Shown: positions 8,440-18,777, numbered from the stretch's first letter. The stretch: DNA of 64,000 nucleotides from Pseudonocardiales bacterium (GCA_019241525.1 JAFAWY010000058.1:81607-145606), one strand, 5' to 3'. Made by a program: numbers and translations. Notes: a model not told the origin generated them from the letters alone.

Positions 8440-9132
8440 TCAGATTGCCATGGCCGCGCGGACGTGATCGAGCGCATCGGCACCTCCGTCGCCACTGGAG
8501 GTGATGCGCCCGGCTTCCATCACGTAATAACGGCTGGCTGCAGCGAGTGCGAAGCCAACGTGTTGTTCCACCAGCAGGATTGATAGCCCCTCACGGTCGA
8601 TTAACGACAGGATGGTCTGCTCGATCTCGGCGACCACGGAGGGCTGGATGCCCTCCGTGGGCTCATCGAGGATGAGAATGCGCGGCTGGGTGATCAACGC
8701 TCGGGCAATGGCCAACTGCTGGCGCTGGCCACCCGACAGTAGCCCGGCGCGACGCGACAGCAACCCGGTAAGGGCCGGGAACAGGTCGAGCATTTCGGCG
8801 ATCAGCTTCTTGCCGTTGCGCCGGGTGTCCGCCACCAGTTGCAGGTTCTCCTCGGTGGTGAGTTGCGGGAAGCATTGCTGTCCTTGCGGCACGTACCCGA
8901 TGCCGCGCCTGACCCGCTCGTGCGGCCGCAGGCGGGTGATGTCCTCGCCGTCAAATAAGATGCGACCGGCGCTGGGATGCAGCAGCCCGACAGCGGCGCG
9001 CAGCAGCGTCGTCTTCCCAGCACCGTTGTGCCCCATCACGGCAGCAACCCCACCCGCGGGTACCTCGACACTCGCCCCATGCACAACCGTGGTTCGCCCA
9101 TAGCCGATGTGGACATCTATCAGCGTCAACAT
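8440..9132 (-). CDS. urtE: Urea ABC transporter ATP-binding protein UrtE
   Basis: LivF-type ATPase of 230 residues, one of the two nucleotide-binding subunits of the high-affinity urea importer. Walker A GHNGAGKTT, Q-loop YVPQGQQCFPQLTTEENL, signature LSGGQRQQL, Walker B ILILDEPTEGIQP and the switch His in LLVEQHV are intact. The phrase EGIQPSVVAEI is characteristic of UrtE. Its ATG overlaps the last base of urtD. It is the last gene of the urtABCDE operon. Confidence 0.95.
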   Translation of the reverse strand: MLTLIDVHIGYGRTTVVHGASVEVPAGGVAAVMGHNGAGKTTLLRAAVGLLHPSAGRILFDGEDITRLRPHERVRRGIGYVPQGQQCFPQLTTEENLQLVADTRRNGKKLIAEMLDLFPALTGLLSRRAGLLSGGQRQQLAIARALITQPRILILDEPTEGIQPSVVAEIEQTILSLIDREGLSILLVEQHVGFALAAASRYYVMEAGRITSSGDGGADALDHVRAAMAI

Positions 9133-9881
9133 CAGGACGTGACCTCCGCATGGCCGAGGTATACCTCCTGGACTCTGGGATCAGCCTGCACCTGGGCCAC
9201 CTTTCCTTCACTGAGCACCTTGCCGGCGTGCAGGACGGTGACGGAGCTAGCGAACGAGCGCATGAAATCCATGTCGTGCTCGACCACGACAACAGTGCGT
9301 TCGGCACCGATCCGGCGCAATAGCTCGCCGGTCTGGGTCCGCTCGTCGGCGCTCATCCCGGCCACCGGCTCATCGAGTAACAGCACGCGCGCGTCCTGCA
9401 CCAGTAGCATGCCGATTTCCAGCCACTGTTTTTGGCCGTGTGCCAATACTCCTGCTTGTTGGTCACGCAACCCGGCCAGTCCGATGGTTTCCATGGTTTG
9501 CTCAACCTCTGGCGGAACCGCTCGGCGGCTGCGCAGCAATGACACCGGCCTTCGCCCTGCCCCAGCCGCAATATCGAGGTTCTGCAGGACGGTCAGTTCC
9601 TCGAAGACAGTGGCAGTCTGGAAGGTGCGACCGACTCCTAGCCGAGCGATCTGGTGCACCTTCTTGCCGATCAGCTCGGTCCGGCCAAAACGGACCGAGC
9701 CGGTGGCCGGAGCCAGGCCGGTGATCGCGTCCACCAGTGTGGTCTTACCCGCACCATTTGGACCAATCAAAAACCGCAGTTCGCCTTGCAACACCGTCAT
9801 AGAGACACCGTCGACGGCGACGAATCCGTCGAACACTACCCGCACGTCGGACAGTTCTAAATAATCGGCGTTCATGGTCAT
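9132..9881 (-). CDS. urtD: Urea ABC transporter ATP-binding protein UrtD
   Basis: LivG-type ATPase of 249 residues. Walker A is GPNGAGKTT near residue 41; the UrtD-like segment RFGRTELIGKKVHQIARLGVGRTFQTATVFEELTVLQNL follows; the signature region is degenerate, LAHGQKQWLEIGMLL, as in UrtD proteins, and Walker B is VLLLDEPVAGM. It pairs with UrtE on the membrane subunits. It overlaps urtC by 4 bp and urtE by 1 bp, so the whole set is translationally coupled. Confidence 0.95.
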   Translation of the reverse strand: MTMNADYLELSDVRVVFDGFVAVDGVSMTVLQGELRFLIGPNGAGKTTLVDAITGLAPATGSVRFGRTELIGKKVHQIARLGVGRTFQTATVFEELTVLQNLDIAAGAGRRPVSLLRSRRAVPPEVEQTMETIGLAGLRDQQAGVLAHGQKQWLEIGMLLVQDARVLLLDEPVAGMSADERTQTGELLRRIGAERTVVVVEHDMDFMRSFASSVTVLHAGKVLSEGKVAQVQADPRVQEVYLGHAEVTS

Positions 9882-11047
9882 TGGCCAGTTTCCGATCCAG
9901 CGCTGATTCCCGACAGACCGGATTCGGATGGCAGTGAAGGCGCCGCATCAGCCTGCGGCGCCGCCATCCTGCCGGCGCGGGTACCAAATCGCTGTCTTCG
10001 CTGCCAGGATCCTCGTAACAAGCTCACCGACGACAGTCCAGCTGGCAGGAACGCAATTACCAGAACGAACAACGCACCTTGGAAATAGCTCCAAAATGAG
10101 GGGAAGCTTTCCGACAGTGCAGTCTGCGCCCATGCTACGGCGATCGCGCCAAGCACCGGGCCGAACAGCGTGGCCCGCCCGCCGATCGCTACCCCGATGA
10201 GAAAGGCGATCGAAGGTACCACCCCGACATTGGCTGGGGAGATGATCCCTACGATGGGCACGAATAATGCACCAGCGATGCCGGCCATTGCCGCCGCTAG
10301 TACATACGCCACCAGCTTGATGTTTGCCGGATCGTAGCCGAGAAATCGCACTCGCTCTTCTTGATCCCGGACCGCTATGAGCAGTTCACCGTACCGAGAC
10401 CGATAAAGCTGCCACACTACCGCTAGCGTGATCAGCAGGATTACCGCCGCGATGTAGAACAGCATGCGCTTGTTCACCGGGTCGTAAAGGTTGAACCCGA
10501 AGAACGAGCGGAACCCATTAAGCCCGTTGAATCCTCCCAGGGTGACCTGCTGACCGATCAGCAAGATTGTAAATGCTGCTGCCAACGCTTGGGACAAGAT
10601 GGCGAAGTACGCGCCACGGACCCGCCTGCGGAAGATTGCGATGCCGAGCCCGAATGCCACCAGGGACGGGATCAGGATTACCCCCAAGAGGGTCACCACC
10701 GGAGATCGAAACGGTTCCCACCAGAAGGGCAGGTGCCCGGATCCGTAGAGCAGCATGAAATCGGGCACCCCGGAGGGTCCGGCATCGGCGAGTTTGAGAT
10801 GGAATGCCATCACGTAGCCGCCCAAACCGAAGAACACGCCTTGTCCCAGCGTCAGCATGCCGCCGCGCCCCCAGGCCAGACCGATCCCGACCGCCACGAT
10901 GGCGTAGCAGACGAACCGCCCTAGCAGGGACAACCGGAAGTCCGAGAGCACCGCCGGTGCCACCACAAGCAACGCAAGAGCGCCAAGTAGCAAGCCGCAC
11001 AAGGCACCATAGTTGCTTCTGGACTGGCCCGCGCTGGTATGCCTCAT
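9878..11047 (-). CDS. urtC: Urea ABC transporter permease UrtC
   Basis: Integral membrane subunit of 389 residues with about ten hydrophobic segments, LivM family. Characteristic UrtC segments are GRGGMLTLGQGVFFGLGGYVMAFHLKLAD and QQVTLGGFNGLNGFRSFFGFNLYD. An IGGRATLFGPVLGAIAV loop near the C-terminus matches the coupling region of the family. The C-terminal 35 residues are Ser/Ala-rich and not conserved. The start overlaps urtB by 4 bp. Confidence 0.95.
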   Translation of the reverse strand: MRHTSAGQSRSNYGALCGLLLGALALLVVAPAVLSDFRLSLLGRFVCYAIVAVGIGLAWGRGGMLTLGQGVFFGLGGYVMAFHLKLADAGPSGVPDFMLLYGSGHLPFWWEPFRSPVVTLLGVILIPSLVAFGLGIAIFRRRVRGAYFAILSQALAAAFTILLIGQQVTLGGFNGLNGFRSFFGFNLYDPVNKRMLFYIAAVILLITLAVVWQLYRSRYGELLIAVRDQEERVRFLGYDPANIKLVAYVLAAAMAGIAGALFVPIVGIISPANVGVVPSIAFLIGVAIGGRATLFGPVLGAIAVAWAQTALSESFPSFWSYFQGALFVLVIAFLPAGLSSVSLLRGSWQRRQRFGTRAGRMAAPQADAAPSLPSESGLSGISAGSETGQ

Positions 11048-11928
11048 GCCAGGCTCCTGGTCCGGACACTGAAGATGCCCTGTGGCCGGATCTGCAAGAA
11101 CACCACGATGACGACGAAGACCATGACCTTCGCGATACTGGCCGTGGTCGAGTATTCAAAGGTTGCCTGCAGCAAGCCGAGCCCGAATGCCGCGATCACG
11201 GCCCCTTTGATCTGCCCGATGCCTCCGACTACCACGACGAGGAAGGCGTCGACGATGTAACTGGTGCCCAAAGTAGGACCCGTGGAGCCGAGCAAGGTCA
11301 GCGCCACACCGGCGATTCCGGCTAGGCCAGAACCGATGAAGAAGGTGAGCCGGTCGGTATTACGGGTGGAGATGCCAACGGTCTCAGCCAGATCTCGGTT
11401 CTGCACGACGCCGCGGATCCGGCGGCCCAGCGGCATCGTCTTCAATACCAGGGACAGTCCGGCAACGGCGGCCGCAGCTAGCATCAGGATAAACAGCCGT
11501 GCCGCGGGCACATGGGTAATACCGACGTCGATGCCGCCCGACAGCCAACTGGGGGCCCGGACGTCGACGTTCGGGGCGCCGAAAATGTCCCGGGCGGCTT
11601 GCTGCAAGATCAGCGATACGCCCCACGTCACCAGCAGGGTGTCCAGCGGCCGGTGGTACATCCGGCGGATCAGGGTGGCTTCGAGCAGTACGCCCATCAA
11701 TCCACCCACCAGGAAACCGAGTGGTATGGCCAGCAGCAGCGAGATCCCGGCATCGGCTATGACCTTTTGGATCACGAACGCGGTGTAGGACCCCGCCATG
11801 ATGAACTCGCCGTGGGCCATGTTGATCACGCCCATTTGCCCGAAAGTAAGGGCCAATCCGAGCGCCGCGAGTAGCAATATCGAACCTAGCGAGATCCCGG
11901 CCACCAGCTGGCTGTACAGGGCTTGCAT
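11044..11928 (-). CDS. urtB: Urea ABC transporter permease UrtB
   Basis: LivH-type permease of 294 residues with about eight hydrophobic helices. MQALYSQLVAGISLGSILLLAALGLALTFGQMGVINMAHGEFIMAGSYTAFV is the conserved N-terminal half of UrtB, and GGIGQIKGAVIAAFGLG the cytoplasmic coupling loop. UrtB and UrtC form the heterodimeric membrane channel. The start lies 11 bp after the UrtA stop. Confidence 0.96.
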   Translation of the reverse strand: MQALYSQLVAGISLGSILLLAALGLALTFGQMGVINMAHGEFIMAGSYTAFVIQKVIADAGISLLLAIPLGFLVGGLMGVLLEATLIRRMYHRPLDTLLVTWGVSLILQQAARDIFGAPNVDVRAPSWLSGGIDVGITHVPAARLFILMLAAAAVAGLSLVLKTMPLGRRIRGVVQNRDLAETVGISTRNTDRLTFFIGSGLAGIAGVALTLLGSTGPTLGTSYIVDAFLVVVVGGIGQIKGAVIAAFGLGLLQATFEYSTTASIAKVMVFVVIVVFLQIRPQGIFSVRTRSLA

Positions 11929-11939
11929 GCTGAGGCCCG

Positions 11940-13202
11940 CTATCCGGTTAGGCCTCTGGCCCAGTTATAGGTCCTCAGGAAGGGATCCGGCTGGATCGGC
12001 GCACCTGAACTCCACTCGGCATGAATCAGCGCATCGGGGCCGACTTTGCCTATCAGAGCAGTCTTGGCAATGTGATGGTTTTCCCCATTGACCGTGACCG
12101 TACCCTCAGGAGCATCATAGCTCACCCCGTCGGCAGCTTTACGGATGTCGTCGGTTTTGAACGATTTTGCCTTTTCCGCCATTGCCTTCCACAAGAATAA
12201 TGATGCGTAAGCGGCCTCCATCGGATCAGAGGTGACTCGCCTTTGCCCGTATTTGGCCTTAAACGCCTGGACGAATGCTGCGTTTTTCGGAGAATCGATG
12301 GTCTGATAGTAATTCCACGCAGTCAGCTGCCCCACCACATTGTCCAGCCCGATGCCACCAATCTCCTCCTCGGCAATCGACACCGATACAACCGGCATGG
12401 TCGCCGGCGACAGGCCAGCATTGCGGTATTCTTTGAAGAAGGCGACATTCGAGTCGCCGTTAAGAGTGTTGAACACCGCACCCGCACCGGCGGCTTTTAC
12501 CTTGTTGACGATCGTCGAGAAATCCGTGTAACCCAGCGGAGCGTATTCTTCGCCCTTTATCTCGATGCCGTTGGCATTGGCGTACGCCTTGATCTCTTTA
12601 TTTGCGGTTCGCGGGAAGACGTAGTCGGAGCCTACCAGGAACAAGGACTTGACGCCCTTTTGCTTCAAGTAGTCCAGCGCCGGAATGATCTGCTGGTTTG
12701 TGGTAGCCCCGGTATAGAAAATATTAGGAGACGCTTCCAACCCTTCGTACTGCACCGGGTAGAACAGCAGTGAATTGGCGCCCTCGAAGACGGGAAGCAT
12801 TGCTTTGCGAGAGGCCGACGTCCAGCCCCCGAAAACCGCCGCGACGCAGTCGGAGCTAATCAGTTTGCCGGCCTTCTCAGCAAAGGTCGTCGGTTCAGAA
12901 GCACCGTCTTCACTGACAACCTGTAGCTGTTTCCCCAGCACGCCACCACTCGAGTTGATCTGTTCTGCCGCCAGCATCAGCGAGTCGTGCACCGTCTTCT
13001 CGCTGATTGCCATCGTGCCGGACAGCGAGTTCAAAAACCCGATCTTTATTGAATTACCGGAGGTGTCGACACAGGAGCTACCCGATGAACTGCCCGGCCC
13101 CGACGCGCCGACCCGGCTCCCGCAACCAGCCGAGACGAGCCCTGCGACCATCACCACGGCGACTGCGCTCAGTAAACGTTTCCTCGTTCGTCGCATGCTC
13201 AT
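11940..13202 (-). CDS. urtA: Urea-binding lipoprotein UrtA
   Basis: Substrate-binding lipoprotein of 420 residues. MSMRRTRKRLLSAVAVVMVAGLVSAGC is a lipoprotein signal with the modified Cys at 27. The mature protein carries UrtA signatures: FGGWTSASRKAMLPVFE and LLFYPVQYEGLEASPNIFYTGATTNQQIIPA, which separate UrtA from amino acid binders. The ATG at 13202 is preceded by AAAGGAGT; the frame runs further upstream without a start of comparable quality. The GC content is lower than that of flanking genes in places. As first gene of the operon it is where regulation by nitrogen status would act. Confidence 0.96.
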   Translation of the reverse strand: MSMRRTRKRLLSAVAVVMVAGLVSAGCGSRVGASGPGSSSGSSCVDTSGNSIKIGFLNSLSGTMAISEKTVHDSLMLAAEQINSSGGVLGKQLQVVSEDGASEPTTFAEKAGKLISSDCVAAVFGGWTSASRKAMLPVFEGANSLLFYPVQYEGLEASPNIFYTGATTNQQIIPALDYLKQKGVKSLFLVGSDYVFPRTANKEIKAYANANGIEIKGEEYAPLGYTDFSTIVNKVKAAGAGAVFNTLNGDSNVAFFKEYRNAGLSPATMPVVSVSIAEEEIGGIGLDNVVGQLTAWNYYQTIDSPKNAAFVQAFKAKYGQRRVTSDPMEAAYASLFLWKAMAEKAKSFKTDDIRKAADGVSYDAPEGTVTVNGENHHIAKTALIGKVGPDALIHAEWSSGAPIQPDPFLRTYNWARGLTG

Positions 13203-13319
13203 CGCGACTCCTTTCCGCGCCAGAATCAGCCCGTTCGAGGTCACCGGCCGAATCCACATAGCTGCATGCCGGTACGCGTACTGCGGCGGGTAAACGACGG
13301 GCGTCTGCGGAGACCGTAA

Positions 13320-13410
13320 AAACGAGATGTGACAGAAACATTTCTGGCAGGGGTCGAGCCCGTTACGTGTCACTTATTTGGGTGATGAACCATTCACCGA
13401 ATGTCACCAA
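13320..13410 (-). promoter_or_regulatory. Possible nitrogen-control sites upstream of urtA
   Basis: The 240-bp gap upstream of urtA holds several GTGAC/GTAAC-type half-sites on the minus strand (GTGAC-N6-TGAAT at 13407-13392, GTGACACGTAAC around 13373-13362) and a CAGAAA/TTTCTG inverted repeat near 13333-13346. These resemble GlnR-type half-sites loosely. The match is by eye and weak. Confidence 0.25.
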
Positions 13411-13443
13411 AAAGGGTATCGCCTGCCGCCAGGCCCATTTCGT

Positions 13444-14064
13444 TCACACTGGAGTGTGGACAACCACGAGCCAGGCGGCAGCCAGCATCGCCGGGCCGTG
13501 GGGCACTTCGGGATAACCGAGCAGCCGTGCCGGCAGCGCTACCGTAGCGGTCAACACGCTGGCCGCAAGCACTGCCAGCAGCAGACCCGACCATGATGTG
13601 GCAGCGGTGAGCGCACCCAGGCTGCCCGCAAGTTTGACGTCCCCACCGCCCAAAGCGCGCGGAGATACTAACCGGACCGCGGCATAACCGCCAGCCCACA
13701 GCAACGCACCCAGTGCCGCACGGCCTAGTGGATCAGTATTCCCCGCGCCGAACGTCGCGATCCCGAGTAGGCCGGCGACCAGCGGATACGCCGGCAGCGT
13801 CAGTGCATCCGGCAGTCGTCGGGCGACGAGATCGGCACCACCGAGCAACACACCACCCCAGGCCAGCACCAGGGGTACCGGGCACCACCACAGCGGTACG
13901 TGCGCACCGAGCCCTGCGCCGGCCACTGCCCACAGCGCGGCCACCAGCCCCGCGCATGCCGGTACCGGTAACCGCACACCACGGGGAACCCAGCGCAACA
14001 TCATCGCTCCGCCGGCACCGGCTACGGCTCCCATCACAGCTGCCCACACGGTCACGCACGTCAC
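13444..14064 (-). CDS. A24 family prepilin peptidase
   Basis: Polytopic aspartic protease of 206 residues, the short form without the N-terminal methylase domain. The two catalytic aspartates lie in GGADLVARRLPDALTLP and in GGGDVKLAGSLGAL. It cleaves type IV prepilin or Tad/Flp pilin leaders at the membrane. In the M. tuberculosis order the equivalent gene (Rv2551c) also precedes the mltG group, with aroE in between; here aroE is missing. No pilin gene is nearby, so its substrates are encoded elsewhere. Confidence 0.85.
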   Translation of the reverse strand: MTCVTVWAAVMGAVAGAGGAMMLRWVPRGVRLPVPACAGLVAALWAVAGAGLGAHVPLWWCPVPLVLAWGGVLLGGADLVARRLPDALTLPAYPLVAGLLGIATFGAGNTDPLGRAALGALLWAGGYAAVRLVSPRALGGGDVKLAGSLGALTAATSWSGLLLAVLAASVLTATVALPARLLGYPEVPHGPAMLAAAWLVVVHTPV

Positions 14065-14156
14065 TGTGTCGCATGCGCGCTCCCGACCGGGCTGACCCGA
14101 TCGCAGCCTGTGGACAACAGCAGTGATGTGGACAATCGCGTGCCGTCAGGCAACGG

Positions 14157-15401
14157 CTAGAACACTCCACGGGCGGCGGCGTCGCGAACCGCCGCGTAGT
14201 GCTCCTCTTTCGTTACCGAGAAGCACGACGCACCGTCCTTTTGGCATTTCACGAAATACAGCCAGGGGCCAGGTTCTGGATTCAGCGCGGCAGCGATGGC
14301 CGCCACACTTGGTGCCCCGATCGGGGACGCCGGCAAACCGACATTGAGGTAAGTGTTGTATGGGCCAGGGCGGGCTCGGTCGGCGTCCGAAGTACTGGCC
14401 TCCTGCCGGTCGAGCGGGTAATTGATGGTCGAGTCCATCTGCAACGGCATGCCCGCGGCAAGCCGGTTGTAGATAACCCGGGACACCCGGCGAAAGTCGG
14501 GGGTGATCGCCTCCCGCTCGATCACTGAGGCAATCACCAGCACGTCGTACGGGCTGTGACCAGTACCTGCGGCCGATGCTGGGAAACCATCCGCCAGCAG
14601 CCGTGCCATGGACGTCGCGGTCACCTGCCCCAACAGCTCAACCGGGGAACTGCCGGGCCGCACATCGTAGTTTCCAGGAACCAGCAGTCCCTCCAACCGC
14701 CGGCGGGATTCCACGCGCGATATCGGGTCGAGGGCCCAGTTGGGTACCGCCAACGCGCGGGGATCGGTCTGGTCCATCGCCGCGCGAAGTGCCTCCGGAC
14801 TTACGCAGGTATTTTTCTCCCCGCTCATCGCGCAGCTGGCTCGAGAAATCTCGGCGAGCAGTCCTGGCACGGTCTTCCCGTCTGGCAGCTGCACATTGTC
14901 GAGCTGCTCACCACCGCGAATCTCCAAGTGCCCGACTCGAGCATCCGATTGCTGCAGCCTGGCTACCGCCGCCGAACCGGACATCCGCTCCCGCAGCTGG
15001 TAAAACCCGGGCTGCACGGCGCGCACCCGGGGATCGGCGTCGGCCGCTCGAGTGAATGCCCGGATGCTGGCCACCACGTTCTGCCGCGCCAAGGTGGCGC
15101 CAATCTCGGTGAGGCTCTGGCCGTCCTCGACTTCAACGATGGCCTGCGGACCGCCGTCTCCGGCGTAATCTGGCACGTCTCGCCATGCCTGTATCTTGCG
15201 TACGCCAAGCAAGGACCCGGCGATCGCCAACCCAAGTACGGCCAGGGCACAAAGGAGCACTACGCGGCGACGGCGACGTTGCCGGGCCTGGCGTCGGCGC
15301 CGCCGCCCGCTACTGTCCCGGTGCGTGGCACCGCGCCGCTGTGTGCCGTGCCGCTCTGCAGCGGCTCGAGTGTCCCTGAACAACCCGAGATCGTCGGTCA
15401 T
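14157..15401 (-). CDS. mltG: Endolytic transglycosylase MltG (YceG)
   Basis: Membrane-anchored murein transglycosylase of 414 residues that cuts nascent glycan strands. The cytosolic N-terminus is strongly basic (GRRRRRQARQRRRRR), then one membrane helix (VVLLCALAVLGLAIAGSLLG), then the YceG domain. The catalytic Glu is in VIASVIERE; other conserved parts are YNRLAAGMPLQMDSTINY and YNTYLNVGLPASPIGAPSVAAI. The chosen ATG at 15401 opens TDDLGLF; the frame continues to 15479 without a better start. It follows ruvX closely on the same strand, the usual actinobacterial arrangement. Confidence 0.93.
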   Translation of the reverse strand: MTDDLGLFRDTRAAAERHGTQRRGATHRDSSGRRRRRQARQRRRRRVVLLCALAVLGLAIAGSLLGVRKIQAWRDVPDYAGDGGPQAIVEVEDGQSLTEIGATLARQNVVASIRAFTRAADADPRVRAVQPGFYQLRERMSGSAAVARLQQSDARVGHLEIRGGEQLDNVQLPDGKTVPGLLAEISRASCAMSGEKNTCVSPEALRAAMDQTDPRALAVPNWALDPISRVESRRRLEGLLVPGNYDVRPGSSPVELLGQVTATSMARLLADGFPASAAGTGHSPYDVLVIASVIEREAITPDFRRVSRVIYNRLAAGMPLQMDSTINYPLDRQEASTSDADRARPGPYNTYLNVGLPASPIGAPSVAAIAAALNPEPGPWLYFVKCQKDGASCFSVTKEEHYAAVRDAAARGVF

Positions 15402-15516
15402 CTGCCCGCCCGGGTTTTGCACCAGCGGCAGACATACCGGCCATGGACGCACGACACACCGAGCACGGGGGCACGACACGCGGGGCGGGGGGAGGCGACA
15501 CGCCAGGATGTCGCGG

Positions 15517-15990
15517 TCACGTGGGGTTCTCCGGGGTGCGGTTGGCGCGGCGCGCGTCGAGCCAGCCCTGCAGGATCTCCACCGCAGCTGCCTGATCGAC
15601 CACCGCCCGCTGCTTGCGGCCGCGAACTCCGCGCTCGGCGAGCATTCGGGTGGCCGAGACGGTGGTGAGCCGCTCGTCGGTCAGCCGGACCGCGACGCTG
15701 CCGCCGAGCCGGCCGGCAAGGGCACGGGCATAGTCCGTCGCTGCACGCGCCGCCGGACCCTCCCGTCCGGCCAGTGTGCGCGGAAGCCCCACCACCACCT
15801 CAACCACCTCGTGCTCAGCCACCATCGCCGCCAGCTCATCGAGGTCCTTGCCCCCCGAGCGGTCGCGGCTCAGCGTAACCAGCGGTGTCGCAAGGATCCC
15901 AGCGGGATCAGATAGCGCCACGCCGACACGCACGTCGCCGACGTCCACGCCGAGGCTGCGGCCCCGGGCGCCAGACTCAGATCCACTCAC
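15517..15990 (-). CDS. ruvX: Putative pre-16S rRNA nuclease RuvX (YqgF)
   Basis: RNase H-fold protein of 157 residues. The N-terminal signature [16 protein letters not shown] and the internal [14 protein letters not shown] and [13 protein letters not shown] motifs define the YqgF family, linked to 16S rRNA 5'-end maturation and resolution of nucleic acid structures. The start overlaps the alaS stop by 4 bp. alaS-ruvX-mltG is a conserved actinobacterial gene set. Confidence 0.95.
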   Translation of the reverse strand: MSGSESGARGRSLGVDVGDVRVGVALSDPAGILATPLVTLSRDRSGGKDLDELAAMVAEHEVVEVVVGLPRTLAGREGPAARAATDYARALAGRLGGSVAVRLTDERLTTVSATRMLAERGVRGRKQRAVVDQAAAVEILQGWLDARRANRTPENPT

Positions 15991-18671
15991 CCGCCGGTGC
16001 GCCCCACCAGCTCGGTACGCAGAGCTGTGATCGCAGCTGGAACCCCAGCGGGCTGGGTTCCACCGCCCTGAGCCAGGTCCGGCTTGCCTCCACCGCGGCC
16101 ACCTACCGCAGGACCGAAGACCGGTACCAGCGCGCTGGCGGCCAACCCCAGCTCCCGCGCGGCCGCGGTGGTGGCGACCACGAAGGAAACCCTGCCGGTC
16201 TCCTGATCAACGCTGAACAGCGCGACCACCCCGGGCCGCTGGCCCAGCCGGCCACGGACCTCAGTGGCCAGTGCCCGCAGGTCAGCACCGCTTAGCTCGC
16301 CAGGTACTTCAGCCGCCACCAGCGCGATCCCGCCGACCTGCTCGGCGGCGTCAGCTAGGGACCCCGCCGAGGACAGCACCGCGCTGGCGCGCAGTTTGTC
16401 CAGCTCACGCTCGGCCGCACGGAGCCGTTCGACGACCGTCCCGATGCGGTCGGGTAACTCCTCGGGCCGGCCCTTGAACTGCTCGGCCAGTTGGGACAGC
16501 AGCACATGCTCGCGGGCCAGAAAACGGAACGCATCCAATCCCACCAGAGCCTCTACCCGGCGCACGCCGGCTCCGATGGATGCCTCGGACAGCAGCTTGA
16601 CCAGGCCGATGTCGGCCGAGTTGGGCACGTGCGTGCCCCCGCACAGCTCCTTGGAGTAGTCGCCGATGGTGACCACCCGCACCGCGTCGCCGTACTTCTC
16701 ACCGAACATCGCCAGCGCACCCTCGCGGCGGGCGTCGGCCATCGACATCACGTCGGCGGTGACCGGCAGCGAGCGCAGCAACACCTCGTTGACCTCGTCC
16801 TCAACGTCGGTCAGCACGCTGGGCGGCACTGCGCCGCCTGGCGAGGTGAAGTCGAACCGCAGCCGGCCCGGCGCGTTGAGCGAACCGGCCTGGGCGGCGC
16901 TGGGTCCCAGTGCGCGGCGGATACCGGCATGCACCAGGTGCGTGCCGGAGTGCGCCCGAGCCACCGCGCGCCGGCGAGTGACGTCCACCTGCGCCAGGAC
17001 CGGGTCATCCAGATGTACCTCGCCGGAGACGACCGTGCCCCGATGGACCGACAAACCTTCGATGGGCGACTGAACGTCGGCGATCTCGATGAGAAACCCA
17101 TCGCCGGTCAGGGTGCCCGCGTCAGCCTGCTGGCCGCCGCCTTCGGCGTAGAACGGGGTGCGATCCAGCACCACCTCGACGGCGTCACCCACACCGGCCG
17201 CGGGAACCCCGACGCCATCGACCAGCAGACCGATCACCCGAGCCTCAGCGGACAGCTCGCGGTAACCAAGGAAGTCGGTGCGCCCACGCGTGTCGAGCAC
17301 GCTGCGGTACCCGCTGAGGTCCCCGTGACCGGACCGGCGAGCGGCTGCGTCGGCCTTGGCTCGCTGCCGCTGCTGCTCCATCAGCATGCGGAAACCAGCC
17401 TCGTCGACGGACAGGCCGGCTTCGGCAGCCATTTCCAGGGTGAGGTCGATGGGGAATCCGTAGGTGTCGTGCAGCTGGAAGACCTGGTCGCCGGATAGCT
17501 GCGCACCACCGGCCTGCCGCGTCTGGTCCACCGCAAGATCGAAGATCCGTGACCCGGCGGACAGCGTCGCCAGGAATGCCTCTTCTTCGACCCGGGCCAC
17601 CGCCTCGATCCGCTGGTAGTCGGTGACAATCTCCGGGTATGAGGGGCCCATGGTGTCGCGCACCACGGCGGTGATGTCACTCAGGACCGGTTGGGTCACA
17701 CCGAGCAGCCGCAGGGAGCGTACAGTCCGGCGCAGCAGCCGCCGCAGCACGTATCCGCGTGCCTCATTGCTCGGGGTCACCCCGTCACCGATGAGCATGA
17801 CGCTGGTGCGGGCGTGATCAGCAATGACCCGAAAGCGCACGTCGGCCGCGGGATCGGCGCCGTAGCGCCGGCCGGACAATTCCTCGGCGCGCGTGATCAC
17901 CGGGCGTAGCAGGTCGGTCTCGTACACGTTCGGCACGTCCTGGAGCAGCACAGCAACTCGCTCGACGCCCATCCCGGTGTCGATGTTCTTGGCCGGCAAC
18001 GGACCGAGAACCGAGAAGTCGCTTTTACCGGGGCCGGTGGATGGGCCCCGCTCGTCCTGCATGAAAACCAGGTTCCAGATTTCCAGGAAGCGATCCTCGT
18101 CGACGACCGGACCGCCGGGACGGCCGAATTCTGATCCGCGGTCGAAGTAGATCTCCGAGCTGGGACCGCACGGGCCTGGCACGCCCATGGACCAGAAGTT
18201 GTCGTCCATGCCGCGGCGCTGGATGTGCTCGGCAGGTATTCCCGCCACCGTGCGCCACAAGTGCACGGCCTCGTCATCGTCGATGTACACGGTGACCCAG
18301 ATGCGGTCTGGATCAAACCCGTAACCCCCAGCGCTAATCGGGCCGGTGACCAATTGCCAGGCGTACTCGATGGCCCCCTGCTTGAAGTAGTCTCCGAAGG
18401 AGAAGTTGCCGGCCATCTGAAAGAAAGTGTTGTGTCTGGTGGTCTTGCCCACCTCGTCGATGTCCGGAGTGCGCACACATTTCTGCACCGACGCCGCCCG
18501 GCTATAGGGAGGCGTCGCCTGGCCAAGAAAATAGGGTTTGAAAGGCACCATGCCGGCGTTGACGAACAGCAGATTCGGGTCGTCTACCAGCAGCGACGCG
18601 CTGGGCACCACTGTGTGTCCGGAGCTTTGGAAATGATTCAGGAATCGTTGACGGATCTCGTGGGTCTGCAC
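15987..18671 (-). CDS. alaS: Alanyl-tRNA synthetase
   Basis: Full-length class II synthetase of 894 residues. The aminoacylation domain begins [28 protein letters not shown] and contains [23 protein letters not shown]. The editing domain has the zinc-type ligands HSGTH and CGGTH. The C-terminal C-Ala domain ends in the Gly-rich [15 protein letters not shown] motif. It charges tRNA-Ala and clears mischarged Ser or Gly. No leader regulation is visible upstream. Confidence 0.98.
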   Translation of the reverse strand: MQTHEIRQRFLNHFQSSGHTVVPSASLLVDDPNLLFVNAGMVPFKPYFLGQATPPYSRAASVQKCVRTPDIDEVGKTTRHNTFFQMAGNFSFGDYFKQGAIEYAWQLVTGPISAGGYGFDPDRIWVTVYIDDDEAVHLWRTVAGIPAEHIQRRGMDDNFWSMGVPGPCGPSSEIYFDRGSEFGRPGGPVVDEDRFLEIWNLVFMQDERGPSTGPGKSDFSVLGPLPAKNIDTGMGVERVAVLLQDVPNVYETDLLRPVITRAEELSGRRYGADPAADVRFRVIADHARTSVMLIGDGVTPSNEARGYVLRRLLRRTVRSLRLLGVTQPVLSDITAVVRDTMGPSYPEIVTDYQRIEAVARVEEEAFLATLSAGSRIFDLAVDQTRQAGGAQLSGDQVFQLHDTYGFPIDLTLEMAAEAGLSVDEAGFRMLMEQQRQRAKADAAARRSGHGDLSGYRSVLDTRGRTDFLGYRELSAEARVIGLLVDGVGVPAAGVGDAVEVVLDRTPFYAEGGGQQADAGTLTGDGFLIEIADVQSPIEGLSVHRGTVVSGEVHLDDPVLAQVDVTRRRAVARAHSGTHLVHAGIRRALGPSAAQAGSLNAPGRLRFDFTSPGGAVPPSVLTDVEDEVNEVLLRSLPVTADVMSMADARREGALAMFGEKYGDAVRVVTIGDYSKELCGGTHVPNSADIGLVKLLSEASIGAGVRRVEALVGLDAFRFLAREHVLLSQLAEQFKGRPEELPDRIGTVVERLRAAERELDKLRASAVLSSAGSLADAAEQVGGIALVAAEVPGELSGADLRALATEVRGRLGQRPGVVALFSVDQETGRVSFVVATTAAARELGLAASALVPVFGPAVGGRGGGKPDLAQGGGTQPAGVPAAITALRTELVGRTGG

Positions 18672-18777
18672 GGGTCTTCCTCAAAAGCTGTTGGCCTGGA
18701 GGGCCGATGGATAGGCAGCCACGCAACGACTGTGCCAACTAGCAGGCCGGCCAATATCGGGTCGGCGCGGTGACGAC

